A stretch of DNA of 64,000 nucleotides, from the NCBI GenBank assembly GCA_965229715.1, contig CBDDJL010000002.1, positions 496,001 through 560,000 of the forward strand, written 5' to 3'. Below are positions 1-9,211 of the stretch, piece by piece. How positions within the stretch are numbered: the stretch's first letter is position 1; each line of letters starts with the position of its first letter. Under the pieces are notes generated by a model. It searched no databases, was not told the origin of the DNA, and worked only from the letters and a program-made list of their open reading frames with translations. This DNA is from JAVJST01 sp965229715. GTDB taxonomy: Bacteria > Pseudomonadota > Alphaproteobacteria > Rhodospirillales > Casp-alpha2. A program made the position numbers and the translations under genes.

Positions 1-1
1 C

Positions 2-148
2 GGCGCCGACACGGTCGTCGATTTCCAACAGTTGCGCGACGTCGATGACCTGATGGTCCTGATCGGCGATGCCGTCCTGTGCCGAAGCACGGTCGAGCCG
101 TTGAAGTTTCGTGACAGTCATGGCCGTCGCTCGCTGTGGCAATCCTGA
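2..148 (+). CDS. C-terminal end of an unidentified gene (partial)
   Basis: An open frame enters from the left edge and stops with TGA at 146-148, giving about 48 residues that begin GADTVVDFQQL. I do not recognise the product. A competing reading exists on the minus strand, where an ATG at 121-119 would start a gene running off the left edge. Codon use does not separate the two, so both strand and reality are uncertain. The stretch between this and the next start (149-280) is AT-richer and holds no gene; it is the likely promoter region of the betaine-related genes. Confidence 0.3.
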   Translation, partial: GADTVVDFQQLRDVDDLMVLIGDAVLCRSTVEPLKFRDSHGRRSLWQS

Positions 149-280
149 GGGACGAGATTAACCGGTTCCGCCGCGATGGTGAAGTAAAACCGAAAAATTT
201 TACAAAAAGTGAAAAAATACGTTCCAATCTTTACATAGCTGATGTAGGACTCCCCGATACCATTTACCGGAGAGAATGGG

Positions 281-2728
281 TTGAGTGTACCTGAGAAAAC
301 GGATGTGCTGGTCATCGGCGGCGGCGTCGCCGGATGTTCGATCGCGTATCATCTGACGAAAATCGGGATCACCGACGTGGTCCTGTGCGAGCGTAAACAA
401 TTGACCTGCGGCACGACGTGGCATGCCGCGGGCCTTGTCACGCAGCTCCGCGCCACCCGTAACATGACCGAGCTCGCCAAGTATACGGGCGAGTTGTTTT
501 CCGATCTCGAGGCCGAAACCGGCCAAGCCACGGGTTTCAAAAAGAACGGCTCCCTGCGTCTCGCGAAACACGATGCGCGTTTCGAGGAATTGAAACGCGG
601 TGCTTCCATGGCGCGAAACTTCGGTCTTGAGGTCCACGTCATCGCCCCGGCCGAGGTCAAGGAACGTTGGCCATTTGCCGAGGTCGACGATCTCGTCGGC
701 GCGCTTTGGATGCCGAATGACGGCCAGGTCAATCCGGCAGACGTCACCGTTGCCATGGCCAAGGGCGCCCGGCAGGGCGGCGCGGTCATCATCGAAAACA
801 ATCCGGTAACGGAAATTCTTGTCGAACGCGGCCGTGTTGTCGGCGCCGAGACGGCGCAAGGCCGGATCGAGGCGAAGAAGGTCGTCATCGCCGGCGGCAT
901 GTGGTCGCGCGATCTTGCCGCGACCATCGGTGTCAACCTGCCGCTCCATGCAGCCGAACACTTCTACATCGTGACCGAGCCGATCCCCGATTTGCCACGG
1001 GATCTGCCGGTGATGTTTCTCGGCGATGAATGCTCATACTACAAGGAAGACGCTGGTAAGCTTCTGCTCGGTTGTTTCGAGCCGAATGCAAAGCCTTGGG
1101 GACACGACGGTATCCCCGACGACTTCTGCTTCGATTCCCTGCCGGAAGATTTCGAGCATTTCGAACCGATTCTCGAAATGGCGATCAAACGGGTTCCGGC
1201 CCTTGCAGAAACCGGTATCCAGCTGTTCTTCAACGGACCAGAGAGCTTTACGCCGGACGACCGCTATCTCCTCGGTGAAACACCCGAAGTCGAAAATCTC
1301 TATTGCGCCTGCGGCTTCAATTCTGTCGGCATCCTGTCGTCCGGCGGTGTCGGAAAGTCGTTGGCGCAATGGATCAAGGACGGGCGGCCGCCGTTCGAAC
1401 TCGCCGATGTCGACGTGCGCCGCATGATGCCGTTCCAGACCAACTCGAGTTATCTATTCGACCGGACGACCGAGACGCTTGGCTTGCTCTTCGATATGCA
1501 TTGGCCGAACCGGCAGTTCGCGACCGCCCGTGGCGTCCGTCGCAGCCCGTTTCACGACCGCCTGACGGCGACGGGCGCCTTCATGACGGAAGCCGCAGGT
1601 TTCGAGCGGCCGGGATTCTTCGGCTCGCCCGGCTCGACGCCCGAGATTGCCTACTCTTACGGGAGGCAGAGTTGGTTCGATGCCTGCGGGAACGAATGCC
1701 GCAACACACGCGATGGTGTGACCCTGTTCGACCAGAGTTGTTTCACAAAGTTCATGATCGAGGGACGTGACGCCTGTAGCGCCCTCAATCGGATCTGCGC
1801 CAACGACATCAATGTCGAGCCGGGGCGCGTGGTTTACACGCAGTGGCTCAACGAACGCGGCGGTATCGAAGCCGATGTCACGGTAACCCGTATCGATGAG
1901 TCATCGTTCATGGTGGTTTCGATTGCCGCCAACCAGACTCGCGACAAGGCGTGGCTGGCCCGGCATATGCCGGACGACGCCCATGTCTTTGTCCACGACG
2001 TGACGTCGGGATTGCCCATGCTCTCGCTGATGGGGCCGAAATCACGGGTGCTGCTCGAGCAGGTATCGGGCGCCGATTTCTCGAACGGTGCGTTCCCCTT
2101 TGGAACCAGCCGGGAAATCGAGATCGGCTACGCCAAGGTGCGGGCAAGTCGCCTGACTTTCGTCGGCGAACTGGGGTGGGAACTCTACGTGCCCGCCGAA
2201 TTCGCCCAGCACGTTTTCGACGTCATCGTCGACGCCGGCGACGCCTTCGGTCTTCGACACGGCGGTTTCTTCGCCATTAATGCCATGCGCATGGAAAAGG
2301 GCTATCGCCACTGGGGTCACGATATCGGCGAAGAAGACACGCCGCTGCAGGCCGGCCTCGGCTTCGCCGTGAAGTACGAAAAGCCTGGCGGGTTCATCGG
2401 TCGCGATGCCGTGCTCCGGCAACGTGACGAAGGCATACCACGGCGTCGCCTCGCTCACGTCCGACTCGCCGATGAACATGACGTGATGCTCTATCACGAC
2501 GAACCGATCTGGGCCGGTAACAATATCGTCGGCTCGGTCACCTCCGGCGCATACGGCCATCGTGTCGGGGGCTCGCTTGGTCTCGGATACGTCGAGTTCG
2601 AGGACGGCGTCACGCAGGATGTGCTCGACAACCACACGTTCGAGATCGAGGTCGCTTGGGAACGCTACCCGGCGATGCTGCAGTTAAAACCCTGGTACGA
2701 CCCGGACGGCGTGAACATCAAAGGTTAG
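281..2728 (+). CDS. FAD-dependent dehydrogenase with GcvT domains (dimethylglycine/sarcosine dehydrogenase family)
   Basis: This 815-residue protein has the architecture of dimethylglycine and sarcosine dehydrogenases. An N-terminal DAO-type FAD domain (about residues 5-370) carries the dinucleotide motif VIGGGVAGCS. A short linker domain follows, then a folate-binding GcvT-like domain with its C-terminal barrel (about 430-805). The TWHAAGL motif is present; its His (residue 48) corresponds to the residue that carries covalent FAD in mammalian dimethylglycine dehydrogenase. Such enzymes oxidatively demethylate N-methyl groups and pass the one-carbon unit to tetrahydrofolate. The start is TTG, chosen because GGAGAG lies just upstream. 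The aldehyde dehydrogenase and betaine transporter downstream support a role in betaine breakdown; the exact substrate is inferred. Confidence 0.85.
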   Translation: MSVPEKTDVLVIGGGVAGCSIAYHLTKIGITDVVLCERKQLTCGTTWHAAGLVTQLRATRNMTELAKYTGELFSDLEAETGQATGFKKNGSLRLAKHDARFEELKRGASMARNFGLEVHVIAPAEVKERWPFAEVDDLVGALWMPNDGQVNPADVTVAMAKGARQGGAVIIENNPVTEILVERGRVVGAETAQGRIEAKKVVIAGGMWSRDLAATIGVNLPLHAAEHFYIVTEPIPDLPRDLPVMFLGDECSYYKEDAGKLLLGCFEPNAKPWGHDGIPDDFCFDSLPEDFEHFEPILEMAIKRVPALAETGIQLFFNGPESFTPDDRYLLGETPEVENLYCACGFNSVGILSSGGVGKSLAQWIKDGRPPFELADVDVRRMMPFQTNSSYLFDRTTETLGLLFDMHWPNRQFATARGVRRSPFHDRLTATGAFMTEAAGFERPGFFGSPGSTPEIAYSYGRQSWFDACGNECRNTRDGVTLFDQSCFTKFMIEGRDACSALNRICANDINVEPGRVVYTQWLNERGGIEADVTVTRIDESSFMVVSIAANQTRDKAWLARHMPDDAHVFVHDVTSGLPMLSLMGPKSRVLLEQVSGADFSNGAFPFGTSREIEIGYAKVRASRLTFVGELGWELYVPAEFAQHVFDVIVDAGDAFGLRHGGFFAINAMRMEKGYRHWGHDIGEEDTPLQAGLGFAVKYEKPGGFIGRDAVLRQRDEGIPRRRLAHVRLADEHDVMLYHDEPIWAGNNIVGSVTSGAYGHRVGGSLGLGYVEFEDGVTQDVLDNHTFEIEVAWERYPAMLQLKPWYDPDGVNIKG

Positions 2729-2813
2729 TGCGGCCGGTTGCTGCACACCGGTGGCCCATAGGGTCTCTGGTCATCATTGAAAGCAACAGAGTGATTCAAT
2801 AGGGAGATACACC

Positions 2814-4331
2814 ATGACAGTTCTTGAGAGATTTTCCGAACTGAGTTCCAAGATCTACGTCGGCGGCCAATACCGTGCATCGGCGGCAACAACGGGCATC
2901 GATGTGATCGATCCCGCGACCGAGGATAAACTGGGCGAAATCCCGGAGACCACCGAAACCGAAATGGATGAGGCGGTCGCGGCAGCCAACAAGGCGCAAA
3001 AAGCCTGGAACGCCCGCTCGCCACTGGATCGCAGCCACGTACTCCACGACGTCGCCAACAAGATGGCGACGATGACGGAGCAGTTCGGCGAAGCGCTGAC
3101 CCGGGAGATGGGCAAACCCTACAAGGAATCCGTCGACGAGGTTCATTGGAGCGTTCACAACATCCGCTACTATGCGGAAATGGGCCGCAGCGAAGTCGGA
3201 AAAGTCCTCGGAACCGCGGTCGAAGGACAGTTTCACTATACCCTCAAGCAGCCGCTTGGCACCTGCGTACTGATCTTGCCGTTCAACTATCCGATGGTGC
3301 TTCTGGCATGGGAGGCAAGCGCCGCACTCGCCGCGGGCAATGCGGTCATCATCAAACCGTCGCAATACACGTCGCTCACCACACTGTTGTTCGCTGAAGC
3401 GTTTTCGGCGTTGCCGGAGGGGCTCTTTCAGGTCGTTACCGGCGAGGCGCCGGCTGGCAAGTACCTGGTCGAACACCCGGATACGCATATGATCGGGTTT
3501 ACCGGCAGCATTCCGGTCGGCATTTCGGTCTCGGAGACCTGTGGGCGTCTGATGAAGCGTTGCCTGATCGAGAACTCCGGCAACGATCCGTTCATCATCA
3601 TGCCGTCGGCACCGATGGATGTCACTGCGCGCGCGGCCGCATTCTCGGCCTACATGAACTGCGGTCAGATCTGCGTTTCGGCGGAGCGGTTCTTCGTGCA
3701 CGAGAAAATTCACGATGAATTTATCGAGCGCCTCGTCGATGAAACCAAGAAGGTCCGGCTCGGCAACGGCCTCGAAAAAGTCGATATGGGGCCGATCGTT
3801 TCTCAAAAGGAACGCGACCGTTACGAGGCGGTTCTCAAGAAGGCCGTGGACGAAGGCGCCGAAGCGGCCATCGGCGGCGGCCGCCCAAGCGAGTTCAACA
3901 AGGGCTGGTTCGTCGAGCCAACCGTTCTGGTCGGCTGCAATGACGGCATGAGTATCTTCAACAATGAGAGCTTCGGACCCGTGGCGCCGATCTGCAAAGT
4001 GTCGAGTTACGAGGAGGCGATGTCCAAGGCCAACAACTCGAAATACGGCCTCGGGGCCAATATCTACACGAGCGATTTGAAAGAAGGGATTAGGGCGGCG
4101 GAGGATTTCCAGGCCGGCATGGTCTGGGTCAACGCGCCGCTGCTCGACAACGACGCCGGGCCGTTTGGCGGTACGAAGCTGAGCGGTATGGGCCGTCAAC
4201 TCGGTGCCGAAGGGCTCGAAACGTTCCGCAACACAAAGACGGTTATGATCGACCCGGACTGCAACACGCAGGATTTCTGGTGGTTCCCCTACGACGACAA
4301 GGAGGCTTATGGCGGCTCATCCGGGCACTAG
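2814..4331 (+). CDS. NAD(P)-dependent aldehyde dehydrogenase family protein
   Basis: A full-length ALDH of 505 residues. The Rossmann-proximal motif LPFNYP (155-160), the FTGS turn (229-232), the general-base Glu253 in LIENSGNDP and the nucleophile Cys287 in NCGQICVSAER are all present. Family members oxidise aldehydes to acids with NAD(P)+. The usual ELGG around the base is ENSG here, which points to a divergent subfamily. It lies 85 bp after the FAD/GcvT dehydrogenase in the same direction, so it may oxidise an aldehyde, possibly formaldehyde or a semialdehyde, from methylated-amine catabolism. The tail is tryptophan-rich (FWWFPYDD). Substrate is not predictable from sequence alone. Confidence 0.88.
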   Translation: MTVLERFSELSSKIYVGGQYRASAATTGIDVIDPATEDKLGEIPETTETEMDEAVAAANKAQKAWNARSPLDRSHVLHDVANKMATMTEQFGEALTREMGKPYKESVDEVHWSVHNIRYYAEMGRSEVGKVLGTAVEGQFHYTLKQPLGTCVLILPFNYPMVLLAWEASAALAAGNAVIIKPSQYTSLTTLLFAEAFSALPEGLFQVVTGEAPAGKYLVEHPDTHMIGFTGSIPVGISVSETCGRLMKRCLIENSGNDPFIIMPSAPMDVTARAAAFSAYMNCGQICVSAERFFVHEKIHDEFIERLVDETKKVRLGNGLEKVDMGPIVSQKERDRYEAVLKKAVDEGAEAAIGGGRPSEFNKGWFVEPTVLVGCNDGMSIFNNESFGPVAPICKVSSYEEAMSKANNSKYGLGANIYTSDLKEGIRAAEDFQAGMVWVNAPLLDNDAGPFGGTKLSGMGRQLGAEGLETFRNTKTVMIDPDCNTQDFWWFPYDDKEAYGGSSGH

Positions 4332-4456
4332 GGCGCCGGCAGAATAGCTGTTTCGGTTCCGCAAAGGCTGGATTATGCTACTGGCAACCGGCCGTTCTCG
4401 ACACGGACAAGGCCGAAAAAACGATAATAAAGAATGTCAAAACAAGGGAGTAAGAC

Positions 4457-5380
4457 ATGTTCAAAAAGAAACTAATTGGATTGGCGGCGGCGTTCGCAAC
4501 CGTCATGACTATGGCGTCGACGCCGAAGGCGGCTGAGCTCGGCGCCGTCGACGAGCCGATCAAGCTGACGCTTTTCGAGTGGACCGGTCAGCACGTGACG
4601 TCTCACATTTATGCTCACATTCTTCGCAAGATGGGCTACACGGTCGAACACGTCACGGCCGGTTATCTCGCTTCCGGTCAGGCCGTTGCCGACGGCGGCA
4701 TTACCGTTGCTGTGGAAATGTGGGGCAACAACCTTGGTGATTTCTACCCGAGCCTGATGGCTGACGGAAAGATCGAGAACATCGGCGATGTCGGCATCAG
4801 TGCCCGCGAAGGTTGGCTCTATCCGGCGCATATGAAGGAAGCCTGCCCGGGCTTGCCGGCGTGGGATGCATTCAAGGCCTGCAGCCAGGCGTTTGCGACG
4901 GCCGAGACCTATCCGAATGGCCGTCTTCTCGCGTATCCTGCTGACTGGGGCACCCGGTCAGCTGATTTGATCGCCGGCGAGGGACTCAACTTTACCGCCG
5001 TACCGTCGGGTTCGGAAGGTGCGTTGGTTGCCGAAATGGCCGCTGCGATCGAAGCGAAAACGCCGCTGGTAAAGATGTTCTGGGCGCCGCACTGGTCGCT
5101 CGCGACGATCGATGCCGAATGGGTCGATATGCCGGCCGATGTCATGGCCAAGTATAGCCTAGTGCCGCCGGAAACCTTCAACGCCGCGTGGCCCGGCATG
5201 AAGGACAAGTGGCCTGCGGCCCACGCGTTCCTGTCGAAGTTCCGCATCTCGAACGAGATTCAGGAACCGATCATGGGCGCTGTCGACAATGACGGCGGCG
5301 ATGTCGTCGAACTCACCAAGAAGTGGGTCGAAGAGAACGAGAGTCTCTGGCGGCCGCTCGTCGACGACGCCACATCGTAA
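4457..5380 (+). CDS. Periplasmic glycine betaine/proline-type substrate-binding protein
   Basis: This is a 307-residue OpuAC/ProX-family binding protein for a quaternary-ammonium ABC importer. A Sec signal peptide (MFKKKLIGL plus a hydrophobic core, processing probably near residue 26) sends it to the periplasm. Aromatic residues that usually form the cation-binding box are plentiful (FEWTGQ, EMWGNN, FWAPHW). A good ribosome-binding site (AAGGGAG) precedes the ATG. The ATPase and permease follow in the same direction after 163 bp containing a strong hairpin, so this gene is probably expressed at a higher level than they are. Betaine, choline, carnitine and DMSP are all plausible ligands; the dehydrogenase upstream favours betaine-type compounds. 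Confidence 0.85.
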   Translation: MFKKKLIGLAAAFATVMTMASTPKAAELGAVDEPIKLTLFEWTGQHVTSHIYAHILRKMGYTVEHVTAGYLASGQAVADGGITVAVEMWGNNLGDFYPSLMADGKIENIGDVGISAREGWLYPAHMKEACPGLPAWDAFKACSQAFATAETYPNGRLLAYPADWGTRSADLIAGEGLNFTAVPSGSEGALVAEMAAAIEAKTPLVKMFWAPHWSLATIDAEWVDMPADVMAKYSLVPPETFNAAWPGMKDKWPAAHAFLSKFRISNEIQEPIMGAVDNDGGDVVELTKKWVEENESLWRPLVDDATS

Positions 5381-5435
5381 AAAGAGTACCGTAAGGTTCG
5401 GGGCCGGTCCAAAATGGGCCGGCCTCAACTCTTTT
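5380..5435 (+). terminator. Two-tier hairpin between proX-like and proV-like genes
   Basis: An inner GC-rich stem (5400-5410 with 5416-5426, AAAAT loop) is enclosed by AAAAGAGT (5380-5387) and ACTCTTTT (5428-5435). The outer pair begins on the last base of the proX-like stop codon. The outer arm ends in a T-run, so it resembles an intrinsic terminator or a partial terminator/RNA stabiliser that would raise binding-protein mRNA relative to the downstream ATPase and permease. Confidence 0.6.
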
Positions 5436-5543
5436 AAGCCTGAGGGCTACCGGTGCGTCCGATCACGGGCAGCGCCGCAATATCAATAACAACAATAACT
5501 GGGGCGCCATGTCCGCAGTTAGACTGCCCAAGGGGAGACAAAA

Positions 5544-6602
5544 ATGACGGATAGCCCGGTCAAGCTCCAGTGCCGTAACGTCTGGAAGGTTTACGGTGAG
5601 GATCCGAAGCAGTTCTTTCCGGACGGCACGGGTGATGTTGCCGATCCCGCAGCGACTGTTGCCCGGATACGTGAGAGCGGCCATATCCCGGCCGCCGCCA
5701 ACGTCAGCTTCGACGTTCACGTCGGTGAGATTTTTGTCATCATGGGCCTGTCGGGGTCCGGCAAGTCGACCATGGTCCGCTGTCTCTCGCGGCTTGTGGA
5801 GCCGACCGCCGGCGAAGTGTTGCTCGACGGCGACGATCTCCTCAAGGCAAGTGAGCAGGAGCTTATCGAGATTCGTCGCCACAAGATGGGCATGGTGTTT
5901 CAGGGCTTTGGCTTGCTGCCGCATCTTTCGGTTCTGGATAACGTTGCATTCCCGCTGAAAATCCAGGGTGTGGACGAAGTGGAGCGCCGGGCCCGCGCCG
6001 CCAAGATGATCGAACTGGTCGGTCTGGACGGCCGCGAGGATGCATTTCCACGCCAGTTGTCCGGCGGTCAGCAACAGCGTGTCGGGATCGCCCGGTCGCT
6101 GGCCGTGGAGCCGGAACTCTGGTTCCTTGACGAGCCGTTTTCGGCCCTCGATCCGTTAATTCGCCGTCAGATGCAGGATGAGTTCGTGCGCCTGCAGACG
6201 ATGCTGCACAAGACGATCGTCTTCATTACTCATGATTTTCTGGAGGCGCTGAAACTCGCCGATCGTATCGTGATCATGAAAGACGGCGAGGTTGTGCAGA
6301 TGGGTACCCCGGCCGAACTCGTACTCAATCCGGCGACCGATTATGTCGCCGAGTTTACCGAGGACGTGCCGCTCGTCCGTGTCATTACATGCGGCTCGAT
6401 CATGGTGCCGGCGGAGGGCGATCTCGACCGTTCCGCCACGGCGCATCCGAACACCACGCTCGAAGACTTGTTACCCAATTTCGCCAATCGGGAGAATCCG
6501 GTTCCGGTCGTGGATGACGACGATCAGGTTGTCGGCATGGTGACGCCCGGCGGCGTGGTCAAGGCGCTTGCCGAGAGTGAAGCGAGGACGCACCACTCAT
6601 GA
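5544..6602 (+). CDS. Betaine/proline ABC transporter ATP-binding protein with CBS domain
   Basis: A 352-residue ProV/OpuAA-type ATPase that energises uptake through the adjacent permease. Walker A is GLSGSGKST (about 68-76), the signature is LSGGQQQRVG (about 172-181) and Walker B is LWFLDEPFSALD. A long N-terminal leader of about 50 residues is typical of ProV. The C-terminus (about 270-350) carries a CBS-type regulatory module, which in OpuA senses ionic strength. The ATG is preceded by AAGGGGAG. The stop overlaps the permease start by 4 nt (ATGA), so the two are translationally coupled. Confidence 0.9.
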   Translation: MTDSPVKLQCRNVWKVYGEDPKQFFPDGTGDVADPAATVARIRESGHIPAAANVSFDVHVGEIFVIMGLSGSGKSTMVRCLSRLVEPTAGEVLLDGDDLLKASEQELIEIRRHKMGMVFQGFGLLPHLSVLDNVAFPLKIQGVDEVERRARAAKMIELVGLDGREDAFPRQLSGGQQQRVGIARSLAVEPELWFLDEPFSALDPLIRRQMQDEFVRLQTMLHKTIVFITHDFLEALKLADRIVIMKDGEVVQMGTPAELVLNPATDYVAEFTEDVPLVRVITCGSIMVPAEGDLDRSATAHPNTTLEDLLPNFANRENPVPVVDDDDQVVGMVTPGGVVKALAESEARTHHS

Positions 6603-8698
6603 GCGACGGAACGGGCACAAACAGGGCAGCCGGCAAATCCCTGCCCGAGGGTTTCCTGCCCTGGCTGATCGTCGGTCTGTTCGCAGTTGCGTGTTTCGCG
6701 CTGCGTGCAGAGTTGACGTGGCTTCAGGACTATCCCAAGGATTGGGTCGTTCCGATCATGGACTGGATCAACGTCCTTACCGGCTGGTTCGTCGAGAACT
6801 TCCGATGGGCTTTCCGCGCAATTTCATGGACTCTCGATTGGCCGATGACGGGGGCGCTATGGGTTTTCAATTCGGTTCCGTGGCCGGCCACCATGGCCGT
6901 GGTCGGCATCATTGCGCACCGCGCGGGCGGATGGCGTCTGACGGCATTCACGACGGCGGCGCTCGGCTATATGGTGATCGTCGGATATTGGGACGAAAGC
7001 ATGGCGACCTTGTCGCTGGTTGTGGTCTCGGTCCCGCTTTCTGTCGGCCTTGGCCTGCTCCTCGGCATTCTCGCTTTCCGCTCGCCGCGTATGGACCGTT
7101 TTATCCAGCCGACTCTCGATCTGATGCAGACAATTCCGGCGTTCGCCTATCTGATCCCGATTCTGTTCCTGTTCGGCTTCGGCCCTGTGGTCGGATTGAT
7201 CGCCAGCGCGATCTATTCGGCGCCGCCGATGGTTCGCAATACCATATTGGGACTCCGCCGGGTGCCGCCTGACATTCTTGATTCCGCCGTTATGTCCGGT
7301 TGTACCCCGCGCCAACGATTCTGGCAGGTCGAGATTCCGACGGCGCTGCCGCAGATCATGGTCGGCGTCAACCAGACCACCATGGCGGCCCTGAGCATGG
7401 TCATCATCGCCGCGATTATCGGCGGTTTCGCCGATATCGGTTGGGAAGTCCTATCGACCATGCGAAAGGCGCAGTTCGGCCAGAGCCTGCTGTCCGGTTT
7501 GGTGATTGCTCTTCTGGCGATGATCCTCGACCGCATCAGCTGGGGTTTGGCCGAGCGCCAGAATGCGTTGCCCGATCCGGCAAGCCGTACGATCTGGACG
7601 CGCCACAAGCACCTGCTAATGGCGCTTTTCGTGCTGGCCGGGTTCGTTGTTGCTGCGCAAATCGCACCATGGATCGGCAGTTACCCTGATGCCTGGGTGT
7701 TCTATCCGGCCGATTCTCTGAACGATGGCGTAAAATACATCGTCCGCAACTACAACGAACTGATGACGTCGGTGAAAACGTCGACGCTGTTCTATCTGAT
7801 GCTGCCGATCCGCATCGGATTCGTCAAAACGATTAGTCCGTTCTCGTGGGGTTTCCAGCTCGAAAACTGGATGATCTGGGCTTACGCGATCGCCGTTGCT
7901 GCCTTCGCCGTTTACGCTTGGCGGCGCTGGAGCTGGGCCACTTCAGTCACAACCGTCATCTTCGGCGGGCTGTTGTTTTACGGTACAACCGGGACGCCCT
8001 GGCCGGTCTTCATGGCCGTGATCACGCTCATCGCGTGGCAGGCGGGCGGACGCAACGTTGCGCTTTTTGCCCTTTTCTCCATGGTCTTCATGCTGATCAA
8101 CGGTATCTGGCAGCAAGCCATGCTGTCCGTCTATCTGTGCGGTGCGGCGGTGATGATCTGCGTCGTTCTCGGCGGCTCGCTCGGTATTTGGGCGGCGCAT
8201 AGCGACAGGTTCTCGGCCTTCGTGCGGCCAATCAACGATACGCTGCAGACCATGCCGCAGTTCGTGTTGCTGATACCGATTTTGATGCTGTTCAAAGTTG
8301 GTGAGTTTACGGCCCTTCTGGCGATCATTGCTTATGCCATCGTTCCAATGATCCGTTATGTCGAGCACGGTTTGCGGGGGGTTCCCGCCGAAATCGTCGA
8401 GGCGTCGAATCAGATGGGGTGCACCGGTCGGCAGATGCTGTTCGAGGTCAAGATGCCACTGGCCCTTCCGGTGATCATGCTCGGTCTTAACCAGACGATC
8501 ATGTACGGTCTCGCCATGCTGGTGATTGCCGCTCTGGTCGGGACACAGGGTCTTGGCCAGGCCGTTTATCTCGCGCTCGGCAAGGCGAATGCCGGCGCCG
8601 GTCTGGTAACAGGTCTTTCGATGGCGCTGATCGCCATGGTCGCCGACCGTATCCTGCAGGCGATCAGCCGACGTCGCCAGGAAGCGCTCGGACTGTAA
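6599..8698 (+). CDS. Fused double-length betaine/proline ABC transporter permease
   Basis: At 699 residues this is about twice the length of a normal ProW. Two complete inner-membrane permease modules sit in one polypeptide. Each has the MQTIPAFAYL/LQTMPQFVLL core helix, a VVGLIAS or VPMIRY segment, and an EAA-like coupling loop (MSGCTPRQRFWQVEIPTALP in the first; a matching QMGCTGRQ loop in the second). The central section (about 340-490) adds further hydrophobic helices. A fused pair would form the whole membrane half of the importer with an enforced heterodimer. It shares a 4-nt overlap with the ATPase gene and lies in the betaine operon. Confidence 0.88.
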   Translation: MSDGTGTNRAAGKSLPEGFLPWLIVGLFAVACFALRAELTWLQDYPKDWVVPIMDWINVLTGWFVENFRWAFRAISWTLDWPMTGALWVFNSVPWPATMAVVGIIAHRAGGWRLTAFTTAALGYMVIVGYWDESMATLSLVVVSVPLSVGLGLLLGILAFRSPRMDRFIQPTLDLMQTIPAFAYLIPILFLFGFGPVVGLIASAIYSAPPMVRNTILGLRRVPPDILDSAVMSGCTPRQRFWQVEIPTALPQIMVGVNQTTMAALSMVIIAAIIGGFADIGWEVLSTMRKAQFGQSLLSGLVIALLAMILDRISWGLAERQNALPDPASRTIWTRHKHLLMALFVLAGFVVAAQIAPWIGSYPDAWVFYPADSLNDGVKYIVRNYNELMTSVKTSTLFYLMLPIRIGFVKTISPFSWGFQLENWMIWAYAIAVAAFAVYAWRRWSWATSVTTVIFGGLLFYGTTGTPWPVFMAVITLIAWQAGGRNVALFALFSMVFMLINGIWQQAMLSVYLCGAAVMICVVLGGSLGIWAAHSDRFSAFVRPINDTLQTMPQFVLLIPILMLFKVGEFTALLAIIAYAIVPMIRYVEHGLRGVPAEIVEASNQMGCTGRQMLFEVKMPLALPVIMLGLNQTIMYGLAMLVIAALVGTQGLGQAVYLALGKANAGAGLVTGLSMALIAMVADRILQAISRRRQEALGL

Positions 8699-8776
8699 AA
8701 TGACATACGGAACATTGCGATTGAGACCCTGGGCCAATTCGCCATCGCCCTGGCCGCGCCGATTTAGGAGAAGTGC

Positions 8777-9211
8777 ATGAACGTCGGTCAGATTTTGCGT
8801 GGGAAGACCAAAGGCGCCGCGAGTATCGTCGAAACCGCGACAGTGCGCGATGCCGTCGACGAATTGGCGCAACGTCGTATCGGGCTGTTACTCGTAACAG
8901 ACAATGACGGCGTATTCTGCGGCGTAACCTCCGAACGCGACGTCATGCGCGCATTGTCTGAAAAGGGTGGCGACTGCTTGAGCAACAGAGTCGGCGATCT
9001 AATGACACGCGACGTCATTACGTGTCGGCCGGCTGAGGACAGCCATGATGCGTTGGTCCTGATGGGGCAAAACACCATCAGGCATTTGCCGGTGGTCGAT
9101 GGCGGCGATCCGGTTGGCGTTATCAGTGCAACCGATATACTGCGTTCACTTTCGGAAACCGGATCAGCCGAGGAGCGCGCCGCCCTATGGACGAAGGTCG
9201 CCTGGGTCTGA
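8777..9211 (+). CDS. Paired CBS-domain protein
   Basis: A 144-residue cytosolic protein made of two CBS repeats (about 7-62 and 75-132), with typical GVTSERDVMRALS and GVISATDILRSL segments. CBS pairs bind adenosine nucleotides and act as regulatory modules; nothing else is fused here. GGAG precedes the ATG. It lies 78 bp after the fused permease, and its 3' end overlaps the YeeE/YedE gene by 25 nt, so it was probably recruited as a regulator of one of these transporters. The partner is inferred from position only. Confidence 0.82.
   Translation: MNVGQILRGKTKGAASIVETATVRDAVDELAQRRIGLLLVTDNDGVFCGVTSERDVMRALSEKGGDCLSNRVGDLMTRDVITCRPAEDSHDALVLMGQNTIRHLPVVDGGDPVGVISATDILRSLSETGSAEERAALWTKVAWV

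Noticed and set aside
2796..4199. 467-codon minus-strand open frame opposite the aldehyde dehydrogenase
   Set aside because: The plus-strand ALDH has all catalytic motifs; the antisense frame has no domain and arises from GC-rich codon bias.
7943..8872. 309-codon minus-strand open frame opposite the permease
   Set aside because: Antisense shadow rich in His, Arg and Gln with no recognisable domain.
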